NCBI GenBank assembly: GCA_030583905.1
Contig: CP129481.1
Span: forward strand, 1,240,001 to 1,304,000
DNA length: 64,000 bases
Reading direction: 5' to 3'
From: Anaerolineales bacterium
GTDB lineage: Bacteria > Chloroflexota > Anaerolineae > Anaerolineales > Villigracilaceae
The notes beneath the pieces are model-generated. The model made no database searches. It saw nothing but the letters and a program-made list of their open reading frames with translations, and was not told the DNA's origin. Numbering within the stretch: the first letter of the stretch is position 1; the number at the start of each line of letters is the position of its first letter. This document shows, piece after piece, positions 28,070-36,533 of the stretch. A program made the position numbers and the translations under genes.

Positions 28070-29080
28070 CTATGTCGTCAGGCGTTCGATCATTCTTAAC
28101 GGAAGGTTGATATGCTGAAGCGGACGATCTGACTCCCCGATGCGGGAGAGCAGGATCTCCGCCGCCAGCCGGCCCGATTCATCCAAATGCTGGCGGACGG
28201 TGGTCAGGTCCACATGCTCCGCCACGTCGATGTCGTCGAAGCCGACCAGCGCCAAATCGTCGGGGATTCTGACTCCCATTTGCCGCGCCACTTTCATCAC
28301 GCTCAAAGCCTGCATGTCTGAAGCGGTAAAAATGGCACGCGGAGGCTTGGGCAGGCTGAGCAGTTCGAGGGCAGCCTGACGCGTCTCCAGCGCAGTATAG
28401 GGCGCGGATCGGATGTATGTCTTCGGCAGCGAGAAGCCCGCATCTTGTAATGCCTGTTTGAAGCCTGTCAGGCGGGATTTGATGGGGTGGATCGCGAAGC
28501 GTTCAGGCGGTTCGATATCCCCGAGGAAGGCAAAGGATTTATAGCCCTTTTTGATGAGATGCTGGGCGACCAGCCGTCCGCCGTTCGTATCGTCGATGAG
28601 GATGCTGTTCAATTGCGGATGGGAGTATTCGATGAGGACGGTTTCCATGCCGCTGTTGGACAGGCGCTGCGCATCCTGATCGCCGATGGAGAGCGACATG
28701 ATGATCAGCCCGTCGATATTTCTCATGAGCGGGATGGAGGAGATATACCCCTGAAGATGATCCATCGAATCGACCGGATAGATCACCAATTCGTAATTGG
28801 CTTTGGAGAGCGCCGATGCCACGCCGCGCAGGCGCTGCACGAAGGATGGCGCGGTGAAGAACGGTGTCAGTACGCCGATGCGGTCTGTGTTTTGCAGGGC
28901 GCGGGCGCGGGCGTCCGCGCGGGGCACAAAGCCGAGCAGGTCAATGGCATCCATGACCCGTTTGTGGGTTTCCGGGTTGACCTTATCCGGGTCGTTCAGC
29001 ACGCGCGAAATGGTCGAGATGCTCACGCCGGATTGTCTGGCTACATCGTAGATGGTGGGGGATTTCTTTATGGATGCCAT
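28070..29080 (-). CDS. LacI-family transcriptional regulator
   Basis: A 336-residue repressor. The N-terminal helix-turn-helix is TIYDVARQSGVSISTISRVL, followed by the hinge VPRADARARALQ. A periplasmic-binding-protein-like effector domain follows, with NIDGLIIMS, LIEYSHPQLNSILIDDTNGG and VALVGFDDIDVAE-like ALVGFDDIDVAEHVD motifs. It lies directly upstream of the sugar ABC operon on the same strand. The same 14-bp palindrome occurs 8 nt upstream of its own ATG and at the operon promoter, so it very likely represses both. The effector is probably the imported disaccharide or a derivative; this is inferred. Confidence 0.93.
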   Translation of the reverse strand: MASIKKSPTIYDVARQSGVSISTISRVLNDPDKVNPETHKRVMDAIDLLGFVPRADARARALQNTDRIGVLTPFFTAPSFVQRLRGVASALSKANYELVIYPVDSMDHLQGYISSIPLMRNIDGLIIMSLSIGDQDAQRLSNSGMETVLIEYSHPQLNSILIDDTNGGRLVAQHLIKKGYKSFAFLGDIEPPERFAIHPIKSRLTGFKQALQDAGFSLPKTYIRSAPYTALETRQAALELLSLPKPPRAIFTASDMQALSVMKVARQMGVRIPDDLALVGFDDIDVAEHVDLTTVRQHLDESGRLAAEILLSRIGESDRPLQHINLPLRMIERLTT

Positions 29081-29088
29081 GGTTTCAA

Positions 29089-29102
29089 TGAAAGCACTTT
29101 CA
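29089..29102. promoter_or_regulatory. LacI-type autoregulatory operator
   Basis: TGAAAGCACTTTCA, identical to 27976-27989, located between a TAAACT -10-like box and the ATG of the regulator gene. It overlaps the expected transcript start and ribosome site. It supports autoregulation and shows which sites the regulator reads. Confidence 0.85.
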
Positions 29103-29134
29103 GTTTAGCACATCCGTTTACTTTGGCGCAAGGG

Positions 29135-29761
29135 TCAGACGCCAGCCGTCAGTTCGTCATACTTCCTGCGGACTTCGCGGATGTCATCCCACATCAACGA
29201 CTTGGGTGAGCCGGGCTCGCGCGACGGATTCCGCAACAGGTAGGATGGGTGGAAGATCGGCATGAGCCAGCGCTCGTCAAGTTGAGTCCATTTGCCGCGC
29301 AGGGACGTGATGCCCGTCTTTTTCAAAATGGATTGGCACGCCACGTTCCCGGTCAGCAGGATGATGCGCGGGTCGATCAAGCGCACGATCTCGAACACAT
29401 ACGGACGATAGTATTCGATCTCCGGATCGCTGGGTTTGCGGAACGCCTTGCCATCGTCGCCGGGCGGCATGCGGAATACCGAGTTGGTAATGTACACATC
29501 CGTTTCGGGGTCGAAGTCCGCCGCCTGCAGGATCTTATCCAGCAGTTGACCGGCGCGCCCAACGAACGGCTTTCCGCGGATATTTTCTTCCGGTCCCGGC
29601 GCTTCGCCGATGACGAGCAATTTTGCGTTCGGGTTCCCGCGGCTGATAACGACGTTCGTGCCCGCATTGGCAAGCGGGTCATCCTTCATTTGCGTGATGG
29701 CTTGCAAAACTTCATCGAGCGATGAATACTGCGAGGGATTGATCAGGTCGGATTGGAGCAT
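29135..29761 (-). CDS. Uracil-DNA glycosylase, family 4-like but lacking the Fe-S cysteines
   Basis: A 208-residue base-excision repair enzyme that removes uracil from DNA. Motif A is GEAPGPEENIRGKPFVGRAG. Motif B is IFHPSYLLRNPSRE, with the catalytic-loop His. TDVYITNSV and PRIILLTGNVA also match family 4. In that family four Cys bind a [4Fe-4S] cluster (near the N-terminus, in NxxKCRPP and in ExxxCxP). Here the last two read NSVFRMPPGDD and IEYYRPYV, and the only Cys is in NVACQS, so the cluster is almost certainly absent. The start at 29761 (MLQSDL) is chosen; the longer frame overlaps menG. The gene follows menG by 19 nt. Confidence 0.85.
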   Translation of the reverse strand: MLQSDLINPSQYSSLDEVLQAITQMKDDPLANAGTNVVISRGNPNAKLLVIGEAPGPEENIRGKPFVGRAGQLLDKILQAADFDPETDVYITNSVFRMPPGDDGKAFRKPSDPEIEYYRPYVFEIVRLIDPRIILLTGNVACQSILKKTGITSLRGKWTQLDERWLMPIFHPSYLLRNPSREPGSPKSLMWDDIREVRRKYDELTAGV

Positions 29762-29780
29762 GGCGGTTTCCTTGCGTTGA

Positions 29781-30473
29781 TTATTTCTCAGCCCAGTGGA
29801 TGGCGATCGTCCCGAACATGAGCCGCTCAAAATTGATCTTTTTGAATCCGACTGCAGCCATGTGAGACGCCATCGTCTCGGCAGTGACAAAGCCTTCGGT
29901 CGTTTCCGGCAGATAACGATACGCCTCGCCGACGCCGGTCAACAGTTTGCCCAGTGCGGGGATGATGACATGCATGTGAACCCAGATGAACGGCGAAAGG
30001 AGATTTTTCTTCGGGCGTGTGGTATCCAGGATGACGATCCGACCGCCGTTTTTGAGAATGCGGTATTGTTCTTCGAGCGCCTTGTTCAGGTTGATGACGT
30101 TCCGCATCAGAAAACCTGAAACGACCGCATTGAACATGGAAGCAGGGAACGGCAGATGAAGCGCATCCGCGGTGGAGAAATCGAGCGGTCCGTTCTTTTG
30201 ACCGACACGCATCATCTCCAGGGTGAAGTCTGCTCCCACGACCCGGGCTTGGGGAAACGCTGACAGCGCCTCCCGTGCCAGGTCGCCGGTGCCAGTTCCG
30301 AGGTCCAGCAAAGATGCGGAATTGTCGAGCCGTGCCAGCTCGATGACGCGTTTCCTCCAACGGACGTCCTGTCCGCCGGTCATGAGTCGATTCATCAGAT
30401 CGTAACGTTTGGCAATTTTTGTGAACATCCCCTGCACGTACGTCGCGCGTTCGCGCCCTGTGAGTTGGGTCAT
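29781..30473 (-). CDS. menG: Demethylmenaquinone/ubiquinone C-methyltransferase
   Basis: A 230-residue SAM-dependent methyltransferase (UbiE/MenG family) that methylates demethylmenaquinone in the last step of menaquinone synthesis. Motifs: YDLMNRLMTGGQDVRWRK near the N-terminus, the SAM-binding LLDLGTGTGDLAREAL, and SGFLMRNVINLNKALEE. The start at 30473 (MTQLTGR) has GGAGACCAC upstream. It is divergent from menA, 68 nt away, so a shared promoter region controls two menaquinone genes. With menA next door, menaquinone and not ubiquinone is the likely product. A TATAAT box (30500-30505, minus strand) lies upstream. Confidence 0.9.
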   Translation of the reverse strand: MTQLTGRERATYVQGMFTKIAKRYDLMNRLMTGGQDVRWRKRVIELARLDNSASLLDLGTGTGDLAREALSAFPQARVVGADFTLEMMRVGQKNGPLDFSTADALHLPFPASMFNAVVSGFLMRNVINLNKALEEQYRILKNGGRIVILDTTRPKKNLLSPFIWVHMHVIIPALGKLLTGVGEAYRYLPETTEGFVTAETMASHMAAVGFKKINFERLMFGTIAIHWAEK

Positions 30474-30528
30474 GTGGTCTCCTGCATTGGATTTGCGCAA
30501 TTATACCCAGCGCGGGCGGGAGATACGT

Positions 30529-30534
30529 TATACT
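30529..30534 (+). promoter_or_regulatory. -10 box placed for a leaderless menA transcript
   Basis: TATACT ends 7 nt before the menA ATG, and no ribosome site is present. A transcript from this box would start at or next to the start codon. No clear -35 is seen. Confidence 0.55.
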
Positions 30535-30541
30535 GCGGCGC

Positions 30542-31435
30542 ATGAATTCAAACGAATGGAAAATAAATTGGGCGGCGTGGATGTTGGCGATCCGCCCGCG
30601 GACGTTACCCGCGGCGGCGGCAGGCGTGGTGATGGGATGCGCTCTCGCGTGGCGGGATGGCTTCCTGCGGCTCGATGCTGCGCTCGCTTGCCTGTTTGCC
30701 GCCCTGCTCTTGCAAATCGGCAGCAATCTTGCCAACGATGTGTTCGACTTCGAGCGCGGCACAGATACGCCCGAACGGCTGGGACCAACACGCGTGACAC
30801 AAGCGGGACTGCTGACTCCGCGTGAGGTGAAATTTGGCATGGCAGTTGTGTTCGGGCTGGCGGCGTTTATCGGTTTGTATCTTGCCTATCTCGGCGGACT
30901 GCCCATCATTTTGATCGGTGTTGCCGCGATTCTCTCTGCCATCGCTTACACGGGCGGACCGTTTCCGCTCGGCTATCATGGGCTTGGTGATATTTTCGTG
31001 TTCATCTTCTTCGGGCTTGCTTCTGTAGCGGGGACGTATTTCGTGCAAGCGGGCTTTGTCTCCCCCGCCGCGTGGTGGATGACAATTCCGCCTGGCTTGA
31101 TCGTGACCGCAATTTTAGTGGTGAACAACCTGCGTGATTTGGAAAACGACCGCAAAGCAAACAAGCGGACGCTGGCAGTGCGCTTCGGCGAACGCGCCAC
31201 GAAAATCCAGTATGTGCTTTGCTTGGTAGTTGCTTATCTAACACTGCCGATCACTTCATGGTTCGCCATCACCCCGTGGATGTCCCTGCTGGCTTGGCTT
31301 TCGCTTCCCTTTGCACTTCAAGCCACGCGCACCGTTTTAACGCAAAAAGGACGCTCGCTCAATGCCGCGCTCGCCTCCGCAGGTCAAGCCGCGTTGTTTT
31401 TCAGTTTGTTTTTCTGGTTGGGGTTGGTTCTTTAA
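30542..31435 (+). CDS. menA: 1,4-dihydroxy-2-naphthoate polyprenyltransferase
   Basis: A 297-residue membrane prenyltransferase of the UbiA superfamily, with about eight or nine helices. It attaches the isoprenoid tail to 1,4-dihydroxy-2-naphthoate, giving demethylmenaquinone. Two Asp-rich Mg-prenyl-diphosphate sites are visible: NLANDVFDFERGTD near residue 62 and NNLRDLENDRKANKRTLAVRFG near 197. The N-terminal WMLAIRPRTLPAAAAGVVMG is typical of MenA. It is divergent from menG. No ribosome site is seen before the ATG, but a TATACT box ends 7 nt upstream, so the mRNA may be leaderless. The end is followed by a hairpin at 31451-31490. Confidence 0.92.
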   Translation: MNSNEWKINWAAWMLAIRPRTLPAAAAGVVMGCALAWRDGFLRLDAALACLFAALLLQIGSNLANDVFDFERGTDTPERLGPTRVTQAGLLTPREVKFGMAVVFGLAAFIGLYLAYLGGLPIILIGVAAILSAIAYTGGPFPLGYHGLGDIFVFIFFGLASVAGTYFVQAGFVSPAAWWMTIPPGLIVTAILVVNNLRDLENDRKANKRTLAVRFGERATKIQYVLCLVVAYLTLPITSWFAITPWMSLLAWLSLPFALQATRTVLTQKGRSLNAALASAGQAALFFSLFFWLGLVL

Positions 31436-31450
31436 CCACAGATGAACACC

Positions 31451-31490
31451 GATAAACAGGATGGGTGAGTTGATTTTTATCCTGTTTATC
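31451..31490. repeat. GATAAACAGGAT inverted repeat between convergent genes
   Basis: A perfect 12-bp inverted repeat, GATAAACAGGAT and ATCCTGTTTATC, with a 16-nt spacer containing a TTTTT run. It lies between menA (+) and the ABC permease gene (-). The flanking ACCACAGATGAACACC resembles the outer side of the right arm, so it looks like a dispersed element that may also terminate both transcripts. Confidence 0.7.
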
Positions 31491-31498
31491 TGCGGTAA

Positions 31499-32239
31499 TT
31501 AAGATACAAACTTCCACCCGCACCACTTCCGTTCCAGCCAATCGACGCTGAAATACATCCCCAGTCCCAGCACGCTCATCGCAATCACACCCGCATACAT
31601 GGCGGGATAATTCAACAGTGTACTGCCGTTGTAGTAGATGTAATATCCCAGCCCGTATTTGGTCGCCGAAAGTTCGGTGATGTACAGCACCGCCACCGCC
31701 GTCCCAATGGACTGGCGCAGCGCCGTAAGAATGGCAGGCAAACTGGCGGGCAGGTACACAAAGCGGAATAGCGCCCGCCGCCCCGCGCCCAAACTTTGCA
31801 GGCTCTGGATCAACTGCGGCGCGAGTCCCGCCGCCTGGTCGCGCACCAGCACCACGATCTGGAAAAACAAGATCAGCACCATGATGGTGATTTTTGAGAC
31901 ATCGCCGATGCCGAGAAAGAGGATCACCACAGGCACGAAAACCACTTTTGGGATTGGGTACAGCAAATAGATGATGGGGGAGAAGATGCGGTTCAACCGC
32001 TTGGACCCGCCAATTGCCAGCCCCGCAGGAGCCGCGATCAACACCGAGAGCAGCATCCCCGCTGTGACGCGCCACAGGCTGACTGCGAAGTGGGTCAACA
32101 GTCCGCGCTGGGATTCTTGCATCAGCACCGTGAATACGGTCAACGGGGCGGGCAGGATCGGCATACGGACGATCATCGCCGCCGCCTGCCACGCGATGAC
32201 CAACGCCAGCACTGCCAGAAGCACATCGCGCCGCTTCAT
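31499..32239 (-). CDS. ABC permease, TauC/SsuC-type
   Basis: A 246-residue inner-membrane permease with about six helices. The conserved cytoplasmic motif is QSLQSLGAGRRALFRFVYLPASLPAILTAL-like (the SLGA...LPASLPxI core is seen near residues 165-190). Together with its ATPase and binding lipoprotein it forms an importer of the nitrate/sulfonate/thiamine-precursor superfamily. ATGA overlap with the ATPase gene fixes the start at 32239; the upstream frame to 32296 is discarded. The transported compound is not known. It is the last gene of a three-gene operon. Confidence 0.88.
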   Translation of the reverse strand: MKRRDVLLAVLALVIAWQAAAMIVRMPILPAPLTVFTVLMQESQRGLLTHFAVSLWRVTAGMLLSVLIAAPAGLAIGGSKRLNRIFSPIIYLLYPIPKVVFVPVVILFLGIGDVSKITIMVLILFFQIVVLVRDQAAGLAPQLIQSLQSLGAGRRALFRFVYLPASLPAILTALRQSIGTAVAVLYITELSATKYGLGYYIYYNGSTLLNYPAMYAGVIAMSVLGLGMYFSVDWLERKWCGWKFVS

Positions 32240-33039
32240 GCTTCGCCCGCCTGACGCTGCATTTCCTGCCATAAGCGGCTGCACAAATCCCGCCATTCGG
32301 TGATGTCCCGCGCATCTTTTTCGCCCGCGTGTGGATTGTCAAAGACCAGCGGTGTGCGATTCGGCGGCGCGCCAAGCAGGAGAATCTTTTGTCCCATCAC
32401 CGCCGCTTCTTCGATGGCGTGCGTGACGATGACCAGCGTGATGCCCTGCTCCCTGCACAGTTCGAGCGTCAGCGATTGCAAATCTTCGCGGGTGACGGCA
32501 TCCAGCGACGAGAACGGTTCGTCCATCAATAGCAGGTCGGGGGAGAGCGCCAGAGTCCGCGCGATGGCGGCACGTTGGCGCTGTCCGCCTGAAATTTGGG
32601 CGGGATATTTCTCCGCCACATGCTCAAGCCCAAGGCGTGCCAGCCAGTGGGTGACATTTTCCCGCGGCTGAAAATCCCGAGGGGCATGTTTGCCGTCCGC
32701 GCCGTAAAACTTGCGGACGCGCAGACCAAGCTCCACGTTAGAGCGAAGCGTCTCCCACGGCAGCAATCCGAAGTCTTGTAGGATCAATCCATTGCGCGGA
32801 CGGGGGCGGGTGAGCAGGTCGCCGTCAATTTCTATGCGTCCGCTGTCAGGCAGGCGCAATCCAGCCAGCAGGTAGAGCAGGGTGGTCTTGCCACAGCCCG
32901 AAGGACCGAGAAGCGCCCACGTTTCGCCGCGCTGGATGTTCAAGTTGAAATTCTGGAACAGCGGAGCGTGATTTGGGTAGCCGAAGGTGAGGGATGAGAT
33001 CGTAATCATAAAAGCGGCAGCCGCCTCAAAGGTAGCCAC
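32236..33039 (-). CDS. ABC ATPase, TauB/SsuB-type
   Basis: A 267-residue cytoplasmic ATPase. Walker A is LLGPSGCGKTTLL near residue 44. The Q-loop is ILQDFGLLPWETL. The signature is QISGGQRQRAAIARTLA. Walker B is LLLMDEPFSSLDAVTRE. The H-loop is IVTHAIEEA. The frame can begin at GTG 33039 or ATG 33009. A TATAAT box ends 6 nt before the GTG, which would suit a leaderless internal transcript, while neither codon has a good ribosome site. It couples to the downstream permease and the upstream binding lipoprotein. The substrate is unknown. Confidence 0.9.
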   Translation of the reverse strand: MATFEAAAAFMITISSLTFGYPNHAPLFQNFNLNIQRGETWALLGPSGCGKTTLLYLLAGLRLPDSGRIEIDGDLLTRPRPRNGLILQDFGLLPWETLRSNVELGLRVRKFYGADGKHAPRDFQPRENVTHWLARLGLEHVAEKYPAQISGGQRQRAAIARTLALSPDLLLMDEPFSSLDAVTREDLQSLTLELCREQGITLVIVTHAIEEAAVMGQKILLLGAPPNRTPLVFDNPHAGEKDARDITEWRDLCSRLWQEMQRQAGEA

Positions 33040-33045
33040 CGCTTG

Positions 33046-33051
33046 ATTATA
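33046..33051 (-). promoter_or_regulatory. -10 box placed for a leaderless ATPase transcript
   Basis: TATAAT on the minus strand ends 6 nt before the GTG at 33039 and lies after the stop of the binding-protein gene. It may be an internal promoter. No -35 could be settled. Confidence 0.4.
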
Positions 33052-33068
33052 ACGGAGTCAAGTTTCCC

Positions 33069-34013
33069 TTATGGAAGAAGCGAGCCGTTCACCGAATCCG
33101 CGTAGGAGACATCGACAGTTAGAATCCCTTTTTCCTTCAGCCAATTCAACGCATCGTTCCATTCGTCCAAAGTTGGTACGCCCGCGGAGGGGAAAGGCGG
33201 CGCCTGATAGGTTTCCAGCAATGGCGGCGGGACGAGGTTCTGCTCGCTGAGTACATTTTTGTATTTGGCGGGGTCGGCGTTGACAAGTTCCGTCGCTTCT
33301 TCGATGGCAGCAAGGAAGGCGCGCACCGCATCGGGATTCGCGTCGATGACCGTTTTGCGGAACGAGATGATACTGAAGCCGTATTCGGGGTATTTTGAAT
33401 CATCCGCGACGATCACGCCGCCCTGACCAACCGCCAGCGCCCCCAGCGGATCGGGTAGTACGCCCGCCTGTAACTCGCCTGAACCGAGCAATGCCATTCG
33501 GTCGGGGATGCGCGGCACGGCGATGGTTTGAATCTCATCCGCGCTGAAGCCTTCGGCTTGCAGAATGCGCTCGGTGACGTATTCGATGACCGTGCCCTGC
33601 GAGACGCCGATCTCCACGCCTTTCAAGCCATTCACATCTGTGATGCCACTTTTGCCCGATGCGATGATGAAGAAATGCCCGTTGTTTGCGGTGGGGCGCA
33701 GCGCATATCGCACTGCCTGTATTTGGATGCTTTCCTGATTGAAGAGCATCACCGCTAGCGTTTCGTTGATCGTTCCGTCCGCCTGACTTGCCGCGAGAAT
33801 CTGGTCGCGTTCGGGCGCGGAGGCAACGGGCACAAATTCCACGTTGATGCCGTGCTTTGCGAACAAGCCTTCCTGCTGGGCAACGAACATGGGCAAGGTG
33901 TCAATGATCGGCAGGACGGCGATTCGTAATGTCACTGTTTCACCTTGTGCGGCTGGCGCGCACGCCGATAAAAGAATGGCGAGCGCCATTGTGATGATGG
34001 TTATTTTTTTCAA
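33069..34013 (-). CDS. ABC substrate-binding lipoprotein, NMT1/SsuA-like
   Basis: A 314-residue lipoprotein of the SsuA/THI5/NMT1 superfamily. The signal peptide ends in LAILLSAC. The core has TLRIAVLPIIDTLPMFVAQQEGLF, typical of this class, then LKGVEIGVSQGTVIEYV and YGFSIISFRKTVIDANP. The frame opens with TTG at 34013, preceded by a GGGAG ribosome site. It leads the operon with the ATPase and permease. The ligand (sulfonate, nitrate, pyrimidine precursor or another) cannot be told from sequence. It is divergent from the glycerate kinase gene, with 76 nt between. Confidence 0.85.
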   Translation of the reverse strand: MKKITIITMALAILLSACAPAAQGETVTLRIAVLPIIDTLPMFVAQQEGLFAKHGINVEFVPVASAPERDQILAASQADGTINETLAVMLFNQESIQIQAVRYALRPTANNGHFFIIASGKSGITDVNGLKGVEIGVSQGTVIEYVTERILQAEGFSADEIQTIAVPRIPDRMALLGSGELQAGVLPDPLGALAVGQGGVIVADDSKYPEYGFSIISFRKTVIDANPDAVRAFLAAIEEATELVNADPAKYKNVLSEQNLVPPPLLETYQAPPFPSAGVPTLDEWNDALNWLKEKGILTVDVSYADSVNGSLLP

Positions 34014-34083
34014 GGGGCTCTCCCGTAATTTGAATGACGCGTTGATTATGCCATAACATCCGCATTGAAACCATTTCCAAAGT

Positions 34084-34089
34084 TATACT
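34084..34089 (+). promoter_or_regulatory. -10 box placed for a leaderless glycerate kinase transcript
   Basis: TATACT ends 6 nt before the ATG at 34096 and directly abuts the alternative ATG at 34090. There is no ribosome site, which favours a leaderless start at 34096. Confidence 0.5.
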
Positions 34090-34095
34090 ATGTGC

Positions 34096-35355
34096 ATGTT
34101 CACCCCTGAACGATTTTTGACCGCCTCCCTGAGTTCTCATCCGCGCGGCGGCTTGGTCACGCGCATCATCGCATCTGCGTTCCAATCCGTCCACGCAGGC
34201 GACGCCGTGCGCAAGTTTCTTAAAATGAATCCGCTTCCAACAGCAAAGCGGAGCTATGCATTCGGATTGGGAAAAGCGGCATGTGCGATGACATCCGCCC
34301 TCGCGGACTTTGTCCAACCGACGGACAGCCTAATCATCACCAAGCACGCCTCATCGCTGGACCTCGAACCTGTCACTGTCATCGAAGGGGATCATCCCGT
34401 CCCCGGCGACTCCAGCCTCGCGGCGGGACGCGCCGCGCTGGATTTCGTTTCCCGCCTCACGCCCGATGACCTGCTGGTCTGCCTAATCTCCGGCGGCGGC
34501 TCGGCGTTGATGACCGCGCCGATCATCCCGCTTTCCGAATTGCAGGAGATCACATCCGCGTTGCTTGCCAACGGCGCGCGGATTGACGAGATCAACACCC
34601 TGCGCCGTCACTTGGATTTGCTAAAAGGCGGCGGACTGGCGCAAGCCGCTAACGGCGCGCGCATCGTCAGCCTGATCCTTTCGGATGTGGTTGGTGACCC
34701 GCTTGAAGCAATCGCCTCCGGTCCCACCGCGCCTGACCCAACTACGGTCACAGATGCGAAGCGTGTCGCCAAACTCGTTGACGTTCACAACAATTTCCGC
34801 GAGACGCTCAAGCCCGGCGATCCCATCTTTGATTCTGTGCAAAATCACATCATCGGCAGCAATGACATTGCCTTGCATGCCGCGAAAGAACAAGCGGAAG
34901 CACAGGGCTTTGATACGGAGATTTTATATTCGGGGCTTCAGGGGGAAGCGCGGGAGGTGGGGGAGATGCTTGCTCGCGAACTCAAAAAGCAAAGTGAAAA
35001 ACGTGCGCGTCCGTTTTGCCTGCTTGCGGGCGGCGAAATGACGGTCACGCTCAAGGGAGATGGCACAGGCGGACGCAATCAGGAACTGGCGCTCGGTGCG
35101 GTGGATGTTCTGCGCGATGTGCAGGATGTCATGCTCATCTCCATTGCCACCGATGGTGAAGACGGTCCCACCGATGCGGCGGGCGCGGTCGTGACAGGCG
35201 CATCCGCTCAAAGGGCGGAAAGGCTTGGGTTGGATGCGGCAGGTTATCTGTCCAGAAATGATGCGTACACTTATTTTGCAGAACTGGATGATCTGCTCAA
35301 GCCCGGTCCCAGCGGCACGAACGTCAACGATTTGGTCTTCTGCTTTGCGTTTTGA
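34096..35355 (+). CDS. Glycerate 2-kinase, MOFRL family
   Basis: A 419-residue cytoplasmic kinase that makes 2-phosphoglycerate from D-glycerate and ATP. The N-terminal DUF4147 domain shows FGLGKAACAMTSAL, VIEGDHPVPGDSS and CLISGGGSALM. The C-terminal MOFRL domain shows LLAGGEMTVTLKGDGTGGRNQE and SIATDGEDGPTDAAGA, the family signature. ATG at 34096 is preferred over 34090 because a TATACT box abuts the latter. It could serve glyoxylate, serine or sugar-acid breakdown. No pathway partner is adjacent, so the physiological route is open. Complete and intact. Confidence 0.9.
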   Translation: MFTPERFLTASLSSHPRGGLVTRIIASAFQSVHAGDAVRKFLKMNPLPTAKRSYAFGLGKAACAMTSALADFVQPTDSLIITKHASSLDLEPVTVIEGDHPVPGDSSLAAGRAALDFVSRLTPDDLLVCLISGGGSALMTAPIIPLSELQEITSALLANGARIDEINTLRRHLDLLKGGGLAQAANGARIVSLILSDVVGDPLEAIASGPTAPDPTTVTDAKRVAKLVDVHNNFRETLKPGDPIFDSVQNHIIGSNDIALHAAKEQAEAQGFDTEILYSGLQGEAREVGEMLARELKKQSEKRARPFCLLAGGEMTVTLKGDGTGGRNQELALGAVDVLRDVQDVMLISIATDGEDGPTDAAGAVVTGASAQRAERLGLDAAGYLSRNDAYTYFAELDDLLKPGPSGTNVNDLVFCFAF

Positions 35356-35368
35356 TAACGTAAAAAAA

Positions 35369-36445
35369 TCAAACTTTCGTTGACAATCCCTTCCGGATCG
35401 AGATCACCGTCATCGCCAGAAAGAGCAGGATGGCGGCTTCGTTCAGCAGTCCGCCCCACATGCGTCCAGTCTGCCAGTTGGCATAATTTGAGATCAACCG
35501 CAAGGCGAGCGATGCGTGCAAAAGGATCAAGTGGATGTAGAACGACGATTGGAAATTGATCGGCACACCGAGGATGGCGGGGAAAATGATGGGTGCATGA
35601 CCGAAGATCATCGAGAAGACGAAGCCGACGAAAACCGCGTGAAGCGCCGCATCATATCGCGGACCTGCCGCCTGCGCGCCGAACCCCAGGCTTAATCCGC
35701 CGCCGATGCCGAGCCAGATCAACCCGAGCGCGAGACACCACGCGATGTAACGCGTGAGCGGAAGTTTGTGATTCAAATTCCGCCATGCGATGTCGTTCGG
35801 GATGGACCAGATCGCAAGTAATAACAGACCCAATCCACTCATGCGTGTGCCCAGTTGTAAATTCCATGCGGCGGTGACAACGCCCACCAGCAACATGAGC
35901 GCGATGCCGCCAAATAGAATCTGCTGTATCCGCGTTGGACGTAACACGCGGCTGAGTTCCAACCGTTCGCCAGCGATGGTCAACACGAGGAACGCCTGCC
36001 AGAACAAAACCACCTGAAAGATCTGCCATCCGAACAGCCACAACAAATTTCCGACGAACCACGTCAACGCGCCGAACAGCATGGTGACCGTGTGCAGGGC
36101 GAACTCGCGGCGCGTGATCTCTGTCAGGATGGCGACACCGCCGAGGCTGGCGAGCGTGAGCAGGATCGGTCCCAGCGGCAGAGTCCGCACGAGGAGGGTG
36201 ACTAGCCAGCCCAGTCCAGCCAGAAGCGGGGCGGCGTACATCCACTTTTGTTTCATGGCAACGGCGCGTTCAAGCGTGATCAACGTTCCCAAAAATCCAG
36301 AGATCATCAGCGGACCGTGGAGCATGGCGAGCGAAGGTGTCAGCGCGGGCAACTGCCAGCCGAGGCGCATGAGACCCGCCCACAATCCTGCAAGCAGGGC
36401 GAGGATGGCAAGGATGAGAAAAGGAAGGTGTTTTTGATTGGGCAT
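35369..36445 (-). CDS. Polytopic membrane protein, distantly NnrS-like
   Basis: A 358-residue protein with about ten to twelve predicted helices. Conserved-looking His residues sit in the helices LAMLHGPLMISGFLGTLITLERA near residue 45 and LHAVFVGFVFSMIFGHAPII near 270, an arrangement like that of NnrS, a heme- and copper-containing membrane protein tied to nitric oxide metabolism. The match is of pattern, not of a strict motif, and the classic NnrS HE pair is not seen. Genes for a heme-copper reductase lie about 6 kb away, which supports a redox role. ATG at 36445 has no ribosome site, but a TTTAAT box ends 6 nt upstream, with TGTGAC 17 nt before it. Confidence 0.5.
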   Translation of the reverse strand: MPNQKHLPFLILAILALLAGLWAGLMRLGWQLPALTPSLAMLHGPLMISGFLGTLITLERAVAMKQKWMYAAPLLAGLGWLVTLLVRTLPLGPILLTLASLGGVAILTEITRREFALHTVTMLFGALTWFVGNLLWLFGWQIFQVVLFWQAFLVLTIAGERLELSRVLRPTRIQQILFGGIALMLLVGVVTAAWNLQLGTRMSGLGLLLLAIWSIPNDIAWRNLNHKLPLTRYIAWCLALGLIWLGIGGGLSLGFGAQAAGPRYDAALHAVFVGFVFSMIFGHAPIIFPAILGVPINFQSSFYIHLILLHASLALRLISNYANWQTGRMWGGLLNEAAILLFLAMTVISIRKGLSTKV

Positions 36446-36533
36446 ACGGCGATTAAACCACAAAGCGGACTTCTGTCACAGTAATTATCCGAACTGTCTT
36501 GTACAATCAGGTCATCCAAAACAGGAGATAACC

